In this document: piece after piece, positions 7,787 through 15,846 of the stretch | Layout of the letters: each line of letters begins with the position of its first letter | Numbering within the stretch: position 1 is the first letter of the stretch | Assembly: GCA_028277465.1 (NCBI GenBank) | Contig: JANQGF010000333.1 | Location: 1 to 33,286, forward strand | Direction of reading: 5' to 3' | DNA: 33,286 nt | DNA from: Chromatiaceae bacterium | GTDB lineage: Bacteria > Pseudomonadota > Gammaproteobacteria > Chromatiales > Chromatiaceae | Program-made: the position numbers and the translations under genes | Notes under the pieces: model-generated | The model's input: only the letters and a program-made list of their open reading frames with translations | What the model was told of the DNA's origin: nothing | The model's database searches: none

Positions 7787-9367
7787 TCAGTGGATCAGAC
7801 CCGAGGCCTGGGCCTGGAGCAGCAGGTCGCGCGCGATGGGGGCGGCGACGGCCGAGCCGTAACCGCCCTGCTCCACCAGCACGGCGACCGCCAGCTGCGG
7901 ACGCTCGGCGGGCGCGAAGCCGACGAACCAGCTATGAGGGGCGCCCCTTGGGTTCTGTGCGGTACCTGTCTTGCCGGCAATGCTCAGCGCCGGGTCATCG
8001 ATGCCGCGCGCGGTTCCCGCCGTCACCACCTTGCGCAGCATGGGCGCAAGCCGCCCGGCACTGGCCGCGCTCATGAATCTGCCCAATGGCTCGGGCGGCT
8101 CCTGCGCGATCAGTCGGGGCCGCATCGCCAGACCCTGGTTGGCCACCGCAGCGGCCACCAAGGCCATGTAGGCCGGCGTGACCAGCAGGCGCCCCTGGCC
8201 GATGGACATCTGCGCCAGACCATAGCGATCGGACCGCGCGATCCGTCGCAGCTTCCCGGTGTGCAGCGCCAGGTTGCCGTAGGGGCTTTGGTGGAGCAGG
8301 ATCCGGCGATCGAGGTGGAGCTGGTCGGCCATGGCGTAGAAGGCGTCATGGCCGTAGCGGACCCCGAGCTGGGCGAAGAAGACGTTCGACGACTTGGCCA
8401 GTGCAGTGGTGAGATCGAGCGGCCCATGACCACCCCAGACCCGGCCGCTGTTGCGCGCGCTGTAATACTCGTGATCGCGGATCTTGCGATAGCCCGCAGA
8501 GGTGGTGAAGCCATCCGCCGGACAATCGAGCCGGCCGGTGAATCCGCGCTCGAGCGCCAGGGCGGCGAGGGCGATCTTGAAGGTCGAGCCCGGCGGATAG
8601 AGTCCCTGGGTGGCGCGATTGAGCAGGGGTGCGGCCGGGTCGAGGCCTTCGAAAAGCGCAGAGTCGATACGGTTGGGATCGTACGAGGGCACGCTCGCCA
8701 GTACCCGCACCGCACCGTCGCTCGGGTGCAGCAGGACCAGGGCACCAGGGCGTCCATCGAGCCGCTCGACCGCCAGACGCTGCAGCTCGGCATCGAGCGT
8801 GAGGACCAGGTCCTGACCGCGTGATCGCTTGTCCTGGGTCACCAGTTGGCGTCCCAGCTCACCCCAACTCGTCAGGCTCCCAGCGGCGGCACCATTGAGA
8901 TGGGCGGTCGCCACCGCCTCCATCCCGGCCGAGCCGAACCTGGGATGGCTATAACCCACGACGGGCGCGAAGACGGGTCCGTCGGGGTAGAGCCGATACA
9001 CCTGGCCCTGGATCTCCTCGCTGTAGGCCAACACCTCGCCTCGCCGGTCGAGGATGCGGCCGCGTCGGATCCAATGCACGGGATTGAAGGCGCGCCGGTC
9101 GTGCAACTGCATGAAGCTGACGAACTCCGGACGGAAGACCCCGGTCAGCTGCCAGGTCGCCTGATGGACCAGGAGGCCGAGGAAGAGGAGGGTCACGAGC
9201 AGGATGGGAACCCGGAAGCCCCCTTTGGGCTTGGCCAGATGGCGCAGCCGGGCGAAGGCACGCAGCTCGAACAGCTGCTTCAGGAGATAGAAGACGGCCA
9301 GGAAGAAGGCGACATGGAGTGCCAGTCGCACCATCGACCAGATCTCGGGTTCTGAGGGCACCCTCAT
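7787..9367 (-). CDS. Class B penicillin-binding protein (transpeptidase)
   Basis: 526 residues from the ATG at 9367. D,D-transpeptidase that crosslinks peptidoglycan at the outer face of the inner membrane. All three active-site motifs are intact: STFK at about 261-264 (nucleophile Ser261), SSN at about 326-328, and KTGT at about 465. The dimerisation domain contains RRGRILDRRGEVLA at about 101-114, the usual class B signature. Unusually, two hydrophobic segments are seen at the N-terminus (about 13-31 and 53-70) where the family normally has one. The frame is open up to 9493, but an earlier start would read through the hairpin at 9400-9425, so 9367 is preferred; an ATG at 9337 is also possible. 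It lies 79 bases after menC and 14 bases before its SEDS partner. Confidence 0.92.
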   Translation of the reverse strand: MRVPSEPEIWSMVRLALHVAFFLAVFYLLKQLFELRAFARLRHLAKPKGGFRVPILLVTLLFLGLLVHQATWQLTGVFRPEFVSFMQLHDRRAFNPVHWIRRGRILDRRGEVLAYSEEIQGQVYRLYPDGPVFAPVVGYSHPRFGSAGMEAVATAHLNGAAAGSLTSWGELGRQLVTQDKRSRGQDLVLTLDAELQRLAVERLDGRPGALVLLHPSDGAVRVLASVPSYDPNRIDSALFEGLDPAAPLLNRATQGLYPPGSTFKIALAALALERGFTGRLDCPADGFTTSAGYRKIRDHEYYSARNSGRVWGGHGPLDLTTALAKSSNVFFAQLGVRYGHDAFYAMADQLHLDRRILLHQSPYGNLALHTGKLRRIARSDRYGLAQMSIGQGRLLVTPAYMALVAAAVANQGLAMRPRLIAQEPPEPLGRFMSAASAGRLAPMLRKVVTAGTARGIDDPALSIAGKTGTAQNPRGAPHSWFVGFAPAERPQLAVAVLVEQGGYGSAVAAPIARDLLLQAQASGLIH

Positions 9368-9399
9368 GCGCTCGGTCGTCGCGGGTCGTGGCGTGGCCG

Positions 9400-9425
9400 C
9401 CGCACCGCGAGGCAAGGCGGTGCGG
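9400..9425 (-). promoter_or_regulatory. Strong GC hairpin between menC and the PBP gene
   Basis: CCGCACCGC (9400-9408) and GCGGTGCGG (9417-9425) form a perfect 9-bp stem with an 8-base loop in the 79-base menC-PBP gap. No T run follows in the direction of transcription, so it is not a classical terminator. It could stabilise the upstream men mRNA or reduce read-through into the PBP/SEDS genes. Confidence 0.5.
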
Positions 9426-9446
9426 ACAGCTGATCGGTCTTTCCAA

Positions 9447-10493
9447 TCATGGTGAGGGGAGGAACCCGGAGCCCGCCGCCGAGGGCAGAGCAATGCGGCC
9501 GAGCTGCGGCCGTGGTGCCGGGCCGAGGTCTCGGGTCAGCCAGACCGCGGTCGCGAGTCCGTGCGGGATTCGGCTGCCCGTGGCGGCAGCGAGCTGAGTC
9601 GTCGGCCAGAGTCCGGCCGCACTCTCGACCAGACTGGTGATCGCGACCTCGACGCCCGCCGCCATGGCGCGCGTGGCGAGCGTCAGGGTGCGCCCGAGCC
9701 CACCGATCACGGCCGGCTTCAAGACGATTCGCCGCACCCCGAGCGCGCTGAGGTCGAGCCTCTCTCCGAGTCGCTGCACGGACTCGTCGCGCGCCAGCGG
9801 AAAGGGCACCGCCGCCTGAAGGGCCGCAAGGGTCTCGGGATCGGGCGAGCGCAGAGGCTCCTCGATCGACTCGATGGGAAGCGCGGCGAGCGCCTCCATC
9901 ATGTCGGCGGCCTCCTCCGGCCCCCAGGCGCCGTTGGCATCCAGCCTCAGCCCGACGCCGGGCGGAAGCGCTCTGGCCAGCTCATCGAGGCGCGTATGCT
10001 CCTGGGCCGGTGCATCGCGCCCCACCTTGATCTTCAACACCTTGAAACCCTCTTCGCAGGCTGCCCGCAGCCGTGTCGCCGACACGAGCGCGAGCGAACC
10101 CAGCATGACATTGACTGGCACCTGATCCAATGCCTCGGCCGAGAGCCAATGTCGCAGCGCCAGACCCTGCCGACGGGAGGCCAAATCGGCGAGGGCGCAC
10201 TCCAGTGCGAAACGTGCGACTGGAGTCGCTTCCAGTTCCCCCTCCAGGGTCGTCATCAAGTCGTCGGCGGTGCGGCCCAGGGCCTGGAAGCGGGCCCGCA
10301 GCAGGGCCTCCCAGGCGGCCTCGGCGGTCTCGGTGCCGGCGGCCGGCAAGGGCGCACAGTCCCCGAAGCCCTTCAGGCCCTCTGCGGCGACCTCCACCAA
10401 CCACCCGCGGCGCCGATCGAAGCCGCCCTTGGCAGTCTCCCAGGCGCAGCGTAGCGGCAACTCATAGGGTTGAATCCGAAGCTGCTCGATCAC
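9447..10493 (-). CDS. menC: o-Succinylbenzoate synthase MenC
   Basis: 348 residues. Enolase-superfamily enzyme that dehydrates SHCHC to o-succinylbenzoate in menaquinone synthesis. The catalytic and metal-binding set is complete: KIK at 154-156 (acid/base Lys), Asp185 in RLDANGAW, Glu211 in SIEEPL, Asp236 in ARDES, and Lys259 in VLKPAVIGG. The N-terminal capping domain covers about 1-110. The start is the GTG at 10493, five bases after the menA stop; the frame is open 91 codons further upstream, but that part lies inside menA and shows no family similarity. Position after menA supports the men-pathway role over other enolase-superfamily reactions such as dipeptide epimerisation. Confidence 0.92.
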   Translation of the reverse strand: MIEQLRIQPYELPLRCAWETAKGGFDRRRGWLVEVAAEGLKGFGDCAPLPAAGTETAEAAWEALLRARFQALGRTADDLMTTLEGELEATPVARFALECALADLASRRQGLALRHWLSAEALDQVPVNVMLGSLALVSATRLRAACEEGFKVLKIKVGRDAPAQEHTRLDELARALPPGVGLRLDANGAWGPEEAADMMEALAALPIESIEEPLRSPDPETLAALQAAVPFPLARDESVQRLGERLDLSALGVRRIVLKPAVIGGLGRTLTLATRAMAAGVEVAITSLVESAAGLWPTTQLAAATGSRIPHGLATAVWLTRDLGPAPRPQLGRIALPSAAGSGFLPSP

Positions 10494-10498
10494 CCAGC

Positions 10499-11431
10499 TC
10501 AAGGGAGGAACAGACCCAGGACCAAGAGCCCCGCCACGGCGGCTTGATAGAGCGCCGTGTGGGCAAGCTGGACATTGAGCGACTCGCCCTCGAGCGCCCC
10601 ACTGGCGGCGCGAAACAGCCGGAGACCCAGGAGCGCCGCCAAGGGCAAGGCGGCGATCAGCGGCCAGGTCGCCCCAGGGAGCCCGGCCGATGCCAGAATC
10701 GCGACCGGCACCAGGAGCATCAGGAGATAGAGGACGCGTGCGCGTGGCCGGCCGAGATAGTGACAAAGGGTCCGCCGACCGGCGGCACGGTCGGTCTCAA
10801 GGTCACGATAGTTGTTGATCAGCAAGACCGCGGCGGCCGGCAGTCCGAGTGCCAGTCCCGCAAGCAGCGGGGGCCAGGCGAAGGCGAGTGTCTGGAGATA
10901 ATAGCTCCCGCCGACCGCCCCCAGCCCGAAGAAGAGCAGGACGAAGAGCTCGCCAAAGGGGCTGTAGGCGATCGGCCGAGGGCCGCTCGTGTAGGCATAG
11001 CCGGCCGCGATCGAGGCGAGACCCAAGAGCAGGATCGGCCAGCCGCCCCGCAGGAGCAAGAACAATCCGAGCAGAAAGGCCAGCCCGAACATCAGATGAG
11101 CGGCGGCCCTGACCTGACGCGCGGTGAACCAGCCTTGGGCGGTGGCGCGCGGGGGGCCGATCCGTTCGGCGGTATCCGCGCCCCGCTCGAAGTCAGCCGC
11201 GTCATTGTGGAGGTTGGTCCCGATCTGGATCGCCATCGCCGCGATCAGGGTGATGAGTGCCGTGACACCGGCCAGCTGGCCGGTCTCCGCGAAGGCGAGC
11301 GCGACACCCGCGATCACCGGCGTGACGGTCAAAGGAAGTGTCTTGGGGCGCGCCGCCGCGATCCAGCGTGAGAGCCGCGAAGGGGCCTCGGGCAAGGGTG
11401 CGGACCTGGAGGGCTGCTGGGGGTCGGGCAT
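10499..11431 (-). CDS. menA: 1,4-Dihydroxy-2-naphthoate polyprenyltransferase MenA
   Basis: 310 residues. UbiA-superfamily membrane enzyme that attaches a polyprenyl chain to DHNA to give demethylmenaquinone. The first Asp-rich motif is in the region NLHNDAADFERGAD (about residues 73-86), and the second in NNYRDLETDRAAGRRTL. The latter Asn-Asn-x-Arg-Asp-x-Glu-x-Asp motif is typical of MenA. About nine membrane helices follow a basic N-terminus. The ATG at 11431 is the best start although no clear Shine-Dalgarno precedes it; the only upstream in-frame option is a TTG at 11485. A 191-base gap full of short repeats separates it from menB. menC follows after five bases. Confidence 0.93.
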   Translation of the reverse strand: MPDPQQPSRSAPLPEAPSRLSRWIAAARPKTLPLTVTPVIAGVALAFAETGQLAGVTALITLIAAMAIQIGTNLHNDAADFERGADTAERIGPPRATAQGWFTARQVRAAAHLMFGLAFLLGLFLLLRGGWPILLLGLASIAAGYAYTSGPRPIAYSPFGELFVLLFFGLGAVGGSYYLQTLAFAWPPLLAGLALGLPAAAVLLINNYRDLETDRAAGRRTLCHYLGRPRARVLYLLMLLVPVAILASAGLPGATWPLIAALPLAALLGLRLFRAASGALEGESLNVQLAHTALYQAAVAGLLVLGLFLP

Positions 11432-11434
11432 GAT

Positions 11435-11469
11435 GAAGACAGAAGACTGAGGACGGAAGACAGATGACT
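11435..11469 (+). repeat. Tandem 7-bp repeat array 1
   Basis: Five consecutive heptamers read GAAGACA, GAAGACT, GAGGACG, GAAGACA, GATGACT. The array ends immediately before the menA start on the upstream side of its mRNA. It resembles the heptameric short tandem repeats described in cyanobacteria. A second array in opposite sense lies at 11568-11609. Confidence 0.65.
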
Positions 11470-11491
11470 GAACGAGCGTAAACAAAAGACG

Positions 11492-11521
11492 GAGGTCTGG
11501 TTATCAGAGGTCTGGTTATCA
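11492..11521 (+). repeat. Perfect 15-bp tandem duplication
   Basis: GAGGTCTGGTTATCA occurs twice in direct succession (11492-11506 and 11507-11521), between the two heptamer arrays in the menB-menA gap. A perfect duplication suggests a recent slippage event or paired binding sites. Confidence 0.75.
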
Positions 11522-11567
11522 GTGGTTACCCCTGCATCAAGCCGGGCCGATCAGACCCCGGCGATTC

Positions 11568-11609
11568 GACATCAGACATCCGTTCTCTGTCTCCTGTCCT
11601 CCGTTCTCC
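11568..11609 (-). repeat. Tandem 7-bp repeat array 2, opposed to array 1
   Basis: On the plus strand six heptamers follow one another: GACATCA, GACATCC, GTTCTCT, GTCTCCT, GTCCTCC, GTTCTCC. On the minus strand these become purine-rich units such as GGAGAAC and GGAGGAC, similar to array 1. The two arrays are therefore imperfect inverted arms and could pair in the menB-menA mRNA. Confidence 0.6.
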
Positions 11610-11622
11610 GCCACTGAAACCC

Positions 11623-12498
11623 TCACGGCCGCCGCGGGAACTTGCGAAAATCGGGTGGCCGCTTCTCGAGGAAGGCATTGCGGCCCTCCTGTCCCTCCGC
11701 GGTGGTGTAGAAGAGCGCGGTGGCGTTGCCCGCCAGCTCCTGGATCCCGGCAAGCCCGTCGGTGTCGGCGTTGAAGCCGGACTTGAGGAGCCGCAAGGCG
11801 GTGGGCGAGAGCCGGTTCATCTCGCGGCACCAATCGACCGTCACCGCCTCCAGGTCGCGCACGGGCACCACCGTATTGACCAACCCCATGGCGAGGGCCT
11901 CCTGGGCGTCGTACTGGCGGCACAGAAACCAGATCTCTTTGGCCTTCTTGAGACCGATGGTCCGAGCCATGAGGCCGGCCCCGAACCCACCGTCGAAGCT
12001 CCCGACCCGCGGGCCCGTTTGACCGAAGCGGGCGTTGTCGGCGGCGATGGTGAGGTCGCAGATGAGATGCAGCACATGGCCGCCCCCGATCGCATAGCCA
12101 GCGACCATCGCGACCACAGGCTTGGGCAGGGTGCGGATCTGGCGCTGCAGCTCCAGGACGTTGAGGTGCTCCACCCCGGCCTCGTCCCGGTAACCCTCAT
12201 GGCCCCGGATCCGCTGATCGCCACCGGAGCAGAAGGCGAGCTCACCTGCACCGGTCAGGATGATGACCCCGACCTCCGGGTCCAGGTGCGCGCGATGAAA
12301 AGCATCCATGAGCTCGCGCACCGTCTGCGGCCGAAAGGCGTTGCGCACCTCCGGACGGTTGATGGTGATCTTGGCGATCTGCTCGGCCCGATGGTAGAGG
12401 ACGTCCTGATAGCGGCAGTCGGCAAGTGCCTCCCAGAGGATCGGCTCCCGCTCGACGCCCTGACTGTCGCCGCTTTGCTGCATCTCACCAGACTCCAT
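11623..12498 (-). CDS. menB: 1,4-Dihydroxy-2-naphthoyl-CoA synthase MenB
   Basis: 291 residues from the ATG at 12498. Crotonase-family enzyme that closes the naphthoquinone ring of o-succinylbenzoyl-CoA. Nearly every MenB hallmark is present: FCSGGDQR at 89-96, [40 protein letters not shown], the GFNADTDG loop and the C-terminal FRKFPR. The Gly in QTGP (about 162) matches the bicarbonate-dependent class of MenB typified by E. coli. The ATG at 12498 has GAGG 8 bases upstream. A GTG at 12516 with GAGGG, or a TTG at 12525 overlapping the menD stop, are possible earlier starts. Cotranscribed after menD. Confidence 0.95.
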   Translation of the reverse strand: MESGEMQQSGDSQGVEREPILWEALADCRYQDVLYHRAEQIAKITINRPEVRNAFRPQTVRELMDAFHRAHLDPEVGVIILTGAGELAFCSGGDQRIRGHEGYRDEAGVEHLNVLELQRQIRTLPKPVVAMVAGYAIGGGHVLHLICDLTIAADNARFGQTGPRVGSFDGGFGAGLMARTIGLKKAKEIWFLCRQYDAQEALAMGLVNTVVPVRDLEAVTVDWCREMNRLSPTALRLLKSGFNADTDGLAGIQELAGNATALFYTTAEGQEGRNAFLEKRPPDFRKFPRRP

Positions 12499-12521
12499 CG
12501 ATTCAACCTCGATCACTGATT

Positions 12522-14351
12522 TCAACCCTCGAAACCGACCGGCTCCTCCCGGATGGCCTGCCAGAACCCCTGGTGCACCGCACGGCTGACCTCGGCGTCC
12601 AGACGCACCTCGATCACGCCACCGCGACCGAGCGCCTCGTCGAGGGCCTCCCTGAACCCGGCCCCGTCGCTCACCTCCCGGTGGTCGATCCCGAAGGGTC
12701 CCGCCAGGGCACCGAGATCGATCGCAAGCGGCGTGCGCCAGAACCGCTCGAGACCCGGGAGCCCCCGTTGGGGGAGATAGTCGAAGATCCTGCCCCCGCC
12801 ATTATTCAGGACAACGCAGGGCCGGTCGAGTCGTTGGATCAGAAACAGACCGCTCAGGTCATGGAGGAAGGAGAGATCACCGAGCAGCCCGGTGGTGGGC
12901 ACCCCGCCCGCATTCAATCCGGCGAGCGTGGATGACTGGCCGTCGATCCCGCTCGCCCCGCGATTGCCGAAGACCCTGAGCCCGGTGGCCCGGGTGCCGG
13001 ACCAGGTATCCAACTGGCGGATGGGCAGCGAGTTCGCGCAGAGCAGACCCTCGTCGGCCGGCAGTGCAGTAAGCAGCTCCCCCAACAGATGGGCCTCGCA
13101 CCAGGGTGCCTGGTCCAGGTACTCCGCAGCCAGCCGATCCAGACGGCGTTCGGCGGCGATCCACCCCTCAAGCCAGTCCGGATCGGCGACGGCCTGCTCC
13201 GCGGGGGCCCATTCGCTGGATCTCAGCCAGGCGCAGAAGCCGGCGGGGTCGGCGTCGACCCGCAGGCGCACGTCGTGGTTCGGATCGCTCCAGCCTCGAC
13301 CGGGTGCGACCAGGATGGTCGGCACCCCTTCCAGCCAGCCGAGCAGGGTCTTGGACACGGGCGCTCGGCCGAAGCGCAGCACCCAATCCGGGCGCAGCGC
13401 CGCGGCGGCCCGGTCATTGCGCAAGAGGCTGTCATAACGGCTGATGCGCGGCCCGACGGCTGGCCCGAAGCGCAGCCCGGACAGGGGGTCGCACAAGACG
13501 GGGACGGCCAGCCGCTCGGCACAGGCCCATAGATGGGTGACGGACTCGGGCCGCCACTCACTCGGCCCACAGCAGATGAGACCCCGCCCAACCAACATGG
13601 CGTCGAGCTCAGGTGGTGGAGGCCCGCAGATCAGCCAGGGCCGCGATCCCTGACCGGTCGCGAAGCCCCGGTCGAGAACGCCCGCCGGGGCGCCTCGACC
13701 GCCCGCTCCGGCACCGGCGGCCGGCGTCTCGCCGACCGCGATCCTGGCGGTATCCGTCTCCCGCGCGGAACCCGCCGCCAGACACCCGGGCGCAGGAACC
13801 AGAGGCTCGCGAAACGGCAGATTGAGATGCACTGGCCCAGGACGCCGCCCCAGACTCACGGTTGCGGCGCGCAGACCGAGCGCTCGCATCATCTTGAACC
13901 CCGCCGGCCCATCCTCGGCCGGCCCAGGGTCATGGAACTCGCGTACGAAAGGGCCGAAGAGCCGGGTCTGGTCGAGCGTCTGATTCGCGCCCCAGCCACG
14001 CAGCTCCGGTGGACGATCGGCAGAGAGTAGGATCAGCGGCAGGTCCGACTCCGAGGCCTCCATGACCGCTGGGAACCAGTGCCCGAGAGCGCTCCCCGAG
14101 GTGCACACCAAGCCGACGGGGCGCCCCGAGGCCCGGGCCAGACCCAATGCGTAGAAGGCCGCGCTACGCTCGTCCAGGACGGGCGTCAGAGTGAGCTCCG
14201 GGCGCTGCTGAGCCGCCAGCACCAGCGGCGTGGAGCGCGAACCGGGCGAGAGCACCAAGCGTTGCATCCCGCCCCTGATCAGCCCCTCGAGCAGGGCAAG
14301 CGCCCAGCGAAGGCTTCGGCAGGCCTCAGCCTGGATCTCGGGCTCCTTCAT
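12522..14351 (-). CDS. menD: SEPHCHC synthase MenD (thiamine diphosphate enzyme)
   Basis: 609 residues. Adds a succinic semialdehyde unit from 2-oxoglutarate to isochorismate, the first committed menaquinone step. Seen are [12 protein letters not shown] at about 32-43, [17 protein letters not shown] with the ThDP-activating Glu61, [16 protein letters not shown], and the ThDP/metal motif GDLSFLHD followed by [12 protein letters not shown]. The length exceeds E. coli MenD (556) by about 50 residues, mostly in a Gly/Ala/Arg-rich insertion at about 205-230 in the linker between the first two domains. The ATG at 14351 follows the menF stop by four bases; an upstream in-frame ATG would lie inside menF. 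Confidence 0.95.
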   Translation of the reverse strand: MKEPEIQAEACRSLRWALALLEGLIRGGMQRLVLSPGSRSTPLVLAAQQRPELTLTPVLDERSAAFYALGLARASGRPVGLVCTSGSALGHWFPAVMEASESDLPLILLSADRPPELRGWGANQTLDQTRLFGPFVREFHDPGPAEDGPAGFKMMRALGLRAATVSLGRRPGPVHLNLPFREPLVPAPGCLAAGSARETDTARIAVGETPAAGAGAGGRGAPAGVLDRGFATGQGSRPWLICGPPPPELDAMLVGRGLICCGPSEWRPESVTHLWACAERLAVPVLCDPLSGLRFGPAVGPRISRYDSLLRNDRAAAALRPDWVLRFGRAPVSKTLLGWLEGVPTILVAPGRGWSDPNHDVRLRVDADPAGFCAWLRSSEWAPAEQAVADPDWLEGWIAAERRLDRLAAEYLDQAPWCEAHLLGELLTALPADEGLLCANSLPIRQLDTWSGTRATGLRVFGNRGASGIDGQSSTLAGLNAGGVPTTGLLGDLSFLHDLSGLFLIQRLDRPCVVLNNGGGRIFDYLPQRGLPGLERFWRTPLAIDLGALAGPFGIDHREVSDGAGFREALDEALGRGGVIEVRLDAEVSRAVHQGFWQAIREEPVGFEG

Positions 14352-14355
14352 CGAT

Positions 14356-15783
14356 TCAAGCGAACTGGAGCGCGGTCGACATGGCCGCAAGCTTGTGCTC
14401 GGTCTCGTGCCACTCGCTCATGGGATCGGAGCCGGCCACGATGCCGGCCCCGGCATAGAGCTCGGCGATCCGATCGCTGATCTGCGCGCAGCGCAGCAGC
14501 ACCCAGAGCTCGCCGGTCAGGTCCGGCTCGACGATGCCGGCGGCACCCGTGTACCAGCCGCGCTCGAAGGGCTCGGTCCGGCGCAGCCAATTGCGGGCGG
14601 CTTGGCGGGGCTGACCATTGGTCGCAGGCGTGGGGTGGAGCAGCTCGGCGAGCCGGAAGACATCCACGTCGGGATGCAGCTCGCCCCGCAGGACGCTCCA
14701 CAGATGCTGAGCGTTATTGAGTTGCAGGATGCGGGGGCCGTCCGGTGGATCCAACCGGTGGCTGCATTGACTCAGGGCGTCGGTCACTGCCTCCACCACC
14801 ACCCGGTGCTCGCGCAGGTTCTTCTCGCAGGTCCTCAGACCTCGGGTGATCTCGGCATCGCGATCGGCATCCTCGGCCCGGCGGGCCGTCCCGGCGATGG
14901 CATCCGCCTCGACCCGATTGTGACGCTGGGTGAAGAGTCGTTCCGGAGTCGCGGCCACGAAGTTCGCCCGCTCCCGGCGGATGCTCACGACTTGGCAAGA
15001 AGGAAAGAGATAGCTCAGGGCCGCATTGAGCCGGGTCAGATCGAAGCGTCGCTGCCCCCTCAGGCTGAGCCGGCGACAGACGACGACCTTCTGGAAGCGT
15101 GCCCGATCGATCTCCTCGAGCGCCGCCGCGACCAGATGACACCAGGTCCGAGCGTCGGGCTCACTGTCCCCGGGCTCCAGATGGGCGGGCGTCAAGGGGT
15201 CCAGGGCGGGCAGACCCAGGAGGGGCAGGAGCTGATCCAGGCGCGCCTCCCAACGTGCCAGGAGTCCATCCGCCCTTGCGGGCAGTGCCGTCGTCAACAC
15301 CAGAGCTGCCTGGCCGCCGTGCGAACAGAGCCCGAGCTCGGGTAGCCAGAAGAGCGCATTCGGCAAGGCGGCGGGATCGGTGCCGCACGACTCGTTCGGC
15401 GCGGCGGCGAGCCCCAACATCGCGAAGCCGGAGAAACCCGTCTCGTCTGGATCCACCTGATGCCAACGTGCGGCGACCGCCCGCGCGACCGCGCGCAGTC
15501 GCTGCAGCCGCCCGGGCCCTTGGGCGATCCATTCACCCGCGACGCCGTATCCGGCTCGCAGGTCGCCGCGATGGCTGTGCGCGAAATGGAACCTGGGGCC
15601 CGGCAGATCCGGGGCCAGCCCGAACCCACAGGGGAGCTCGAGGATCAGCGAGCCGAATCCCTCCGCCTCCCCCAGCGGTAGGATCCCGAGGGTCTCGCGG
15701 AGACGAGCCTTGATCTGCTCCAGGATCTTGAGCGGTGCCAGCATGAATGGATCGTACAACAGGGACATGGGGTGCTGGGACAT
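14356..15783 (-). CDS. menF: Isochorismate synthase MenF
   Basis: 475 residues. Chorismate-binding family enzyme that converts chorismate to isochorismate, the entry to menaquinone synthesis. The C-terminal catalytic domain (about 210-475) shows FQKVVVCRR, ATPERLF, AIAGTARRAED, HPTPATNGQPRQAA, RGWYTGAAGIV, and AGAGIVAGSDPMSEWHETEHK with the conserved metal-binding Glu residues. HPTPAT followed by GWYTGAAG is typical of isochorismate rather than anthranilate synthases. The ATG at 15783 begins the frame, but ATGs at 15768 and 15744 are also possible and none has a strong Shine-Dalgarno. It heads the contiguous menFDBAC block, 63 bases after the hydrolase gene. Confidence 0.94.
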   Translation of the reverse strand: MSQHPMSLLYDPFMLAPLKILEQIKARLRETLGILPLGEAEGFGSLILELPCGFGLAPDLPGPRFHFAHSHRGDLRAGYGVAGEWIAQGPGRLQRLRAVARAVAARWHQVDPDETGFSGFAMLGLAAAPNESCGTDPAALPNALFWLPELGLCSHGGQAALVLTTALPARADGLLARWEARLDQLLPLLGLPALDPLTPAHLEPGDSEPDARTWCHLVAAALEEIDRARFQKVVVCRRLSLRGQRRFDLTRLNAALSYLFPSCQVVSIRRERANFVAATPERLFTQRHNRVEADAIAGTARRAEDADRDAEITRGLRTCEKNLREHRVVVEAVTDALSQCSHRLDPPDGPRILQLNNAQHLWSVLRGELHPDVDVFRLAELLHPTPATNGQPRQAARNWLRRTEPFERGWYTGAAGIVEPDLTGELWVLLRCAQISDRIAELYAGAGIVAGSDPMSEWHETEHKLAAMSTALQFA

Positions 15784-15846
15784 GGGCGCAGACTCGTCGG
15801 TGACGCCATGCCCATGCCGGAGTCCTGAGGAGACAGTCGCCGGTCC

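Noticed and set aside
6891-7862. Long open frame antisense to the SEDS gene
   Set aside because: Highly polar Gln/Glu/His-rich translation of the complement of a membrane protein; a mirror artefact.
13650-13800. Frameshift in menD, suggested by a Gly/Ala/Arg-rich stretch
   Set aside because: The frame continues into normal MenD sequence on both sides and all ThDP motifs are in one frame, so it is an inserted linker.
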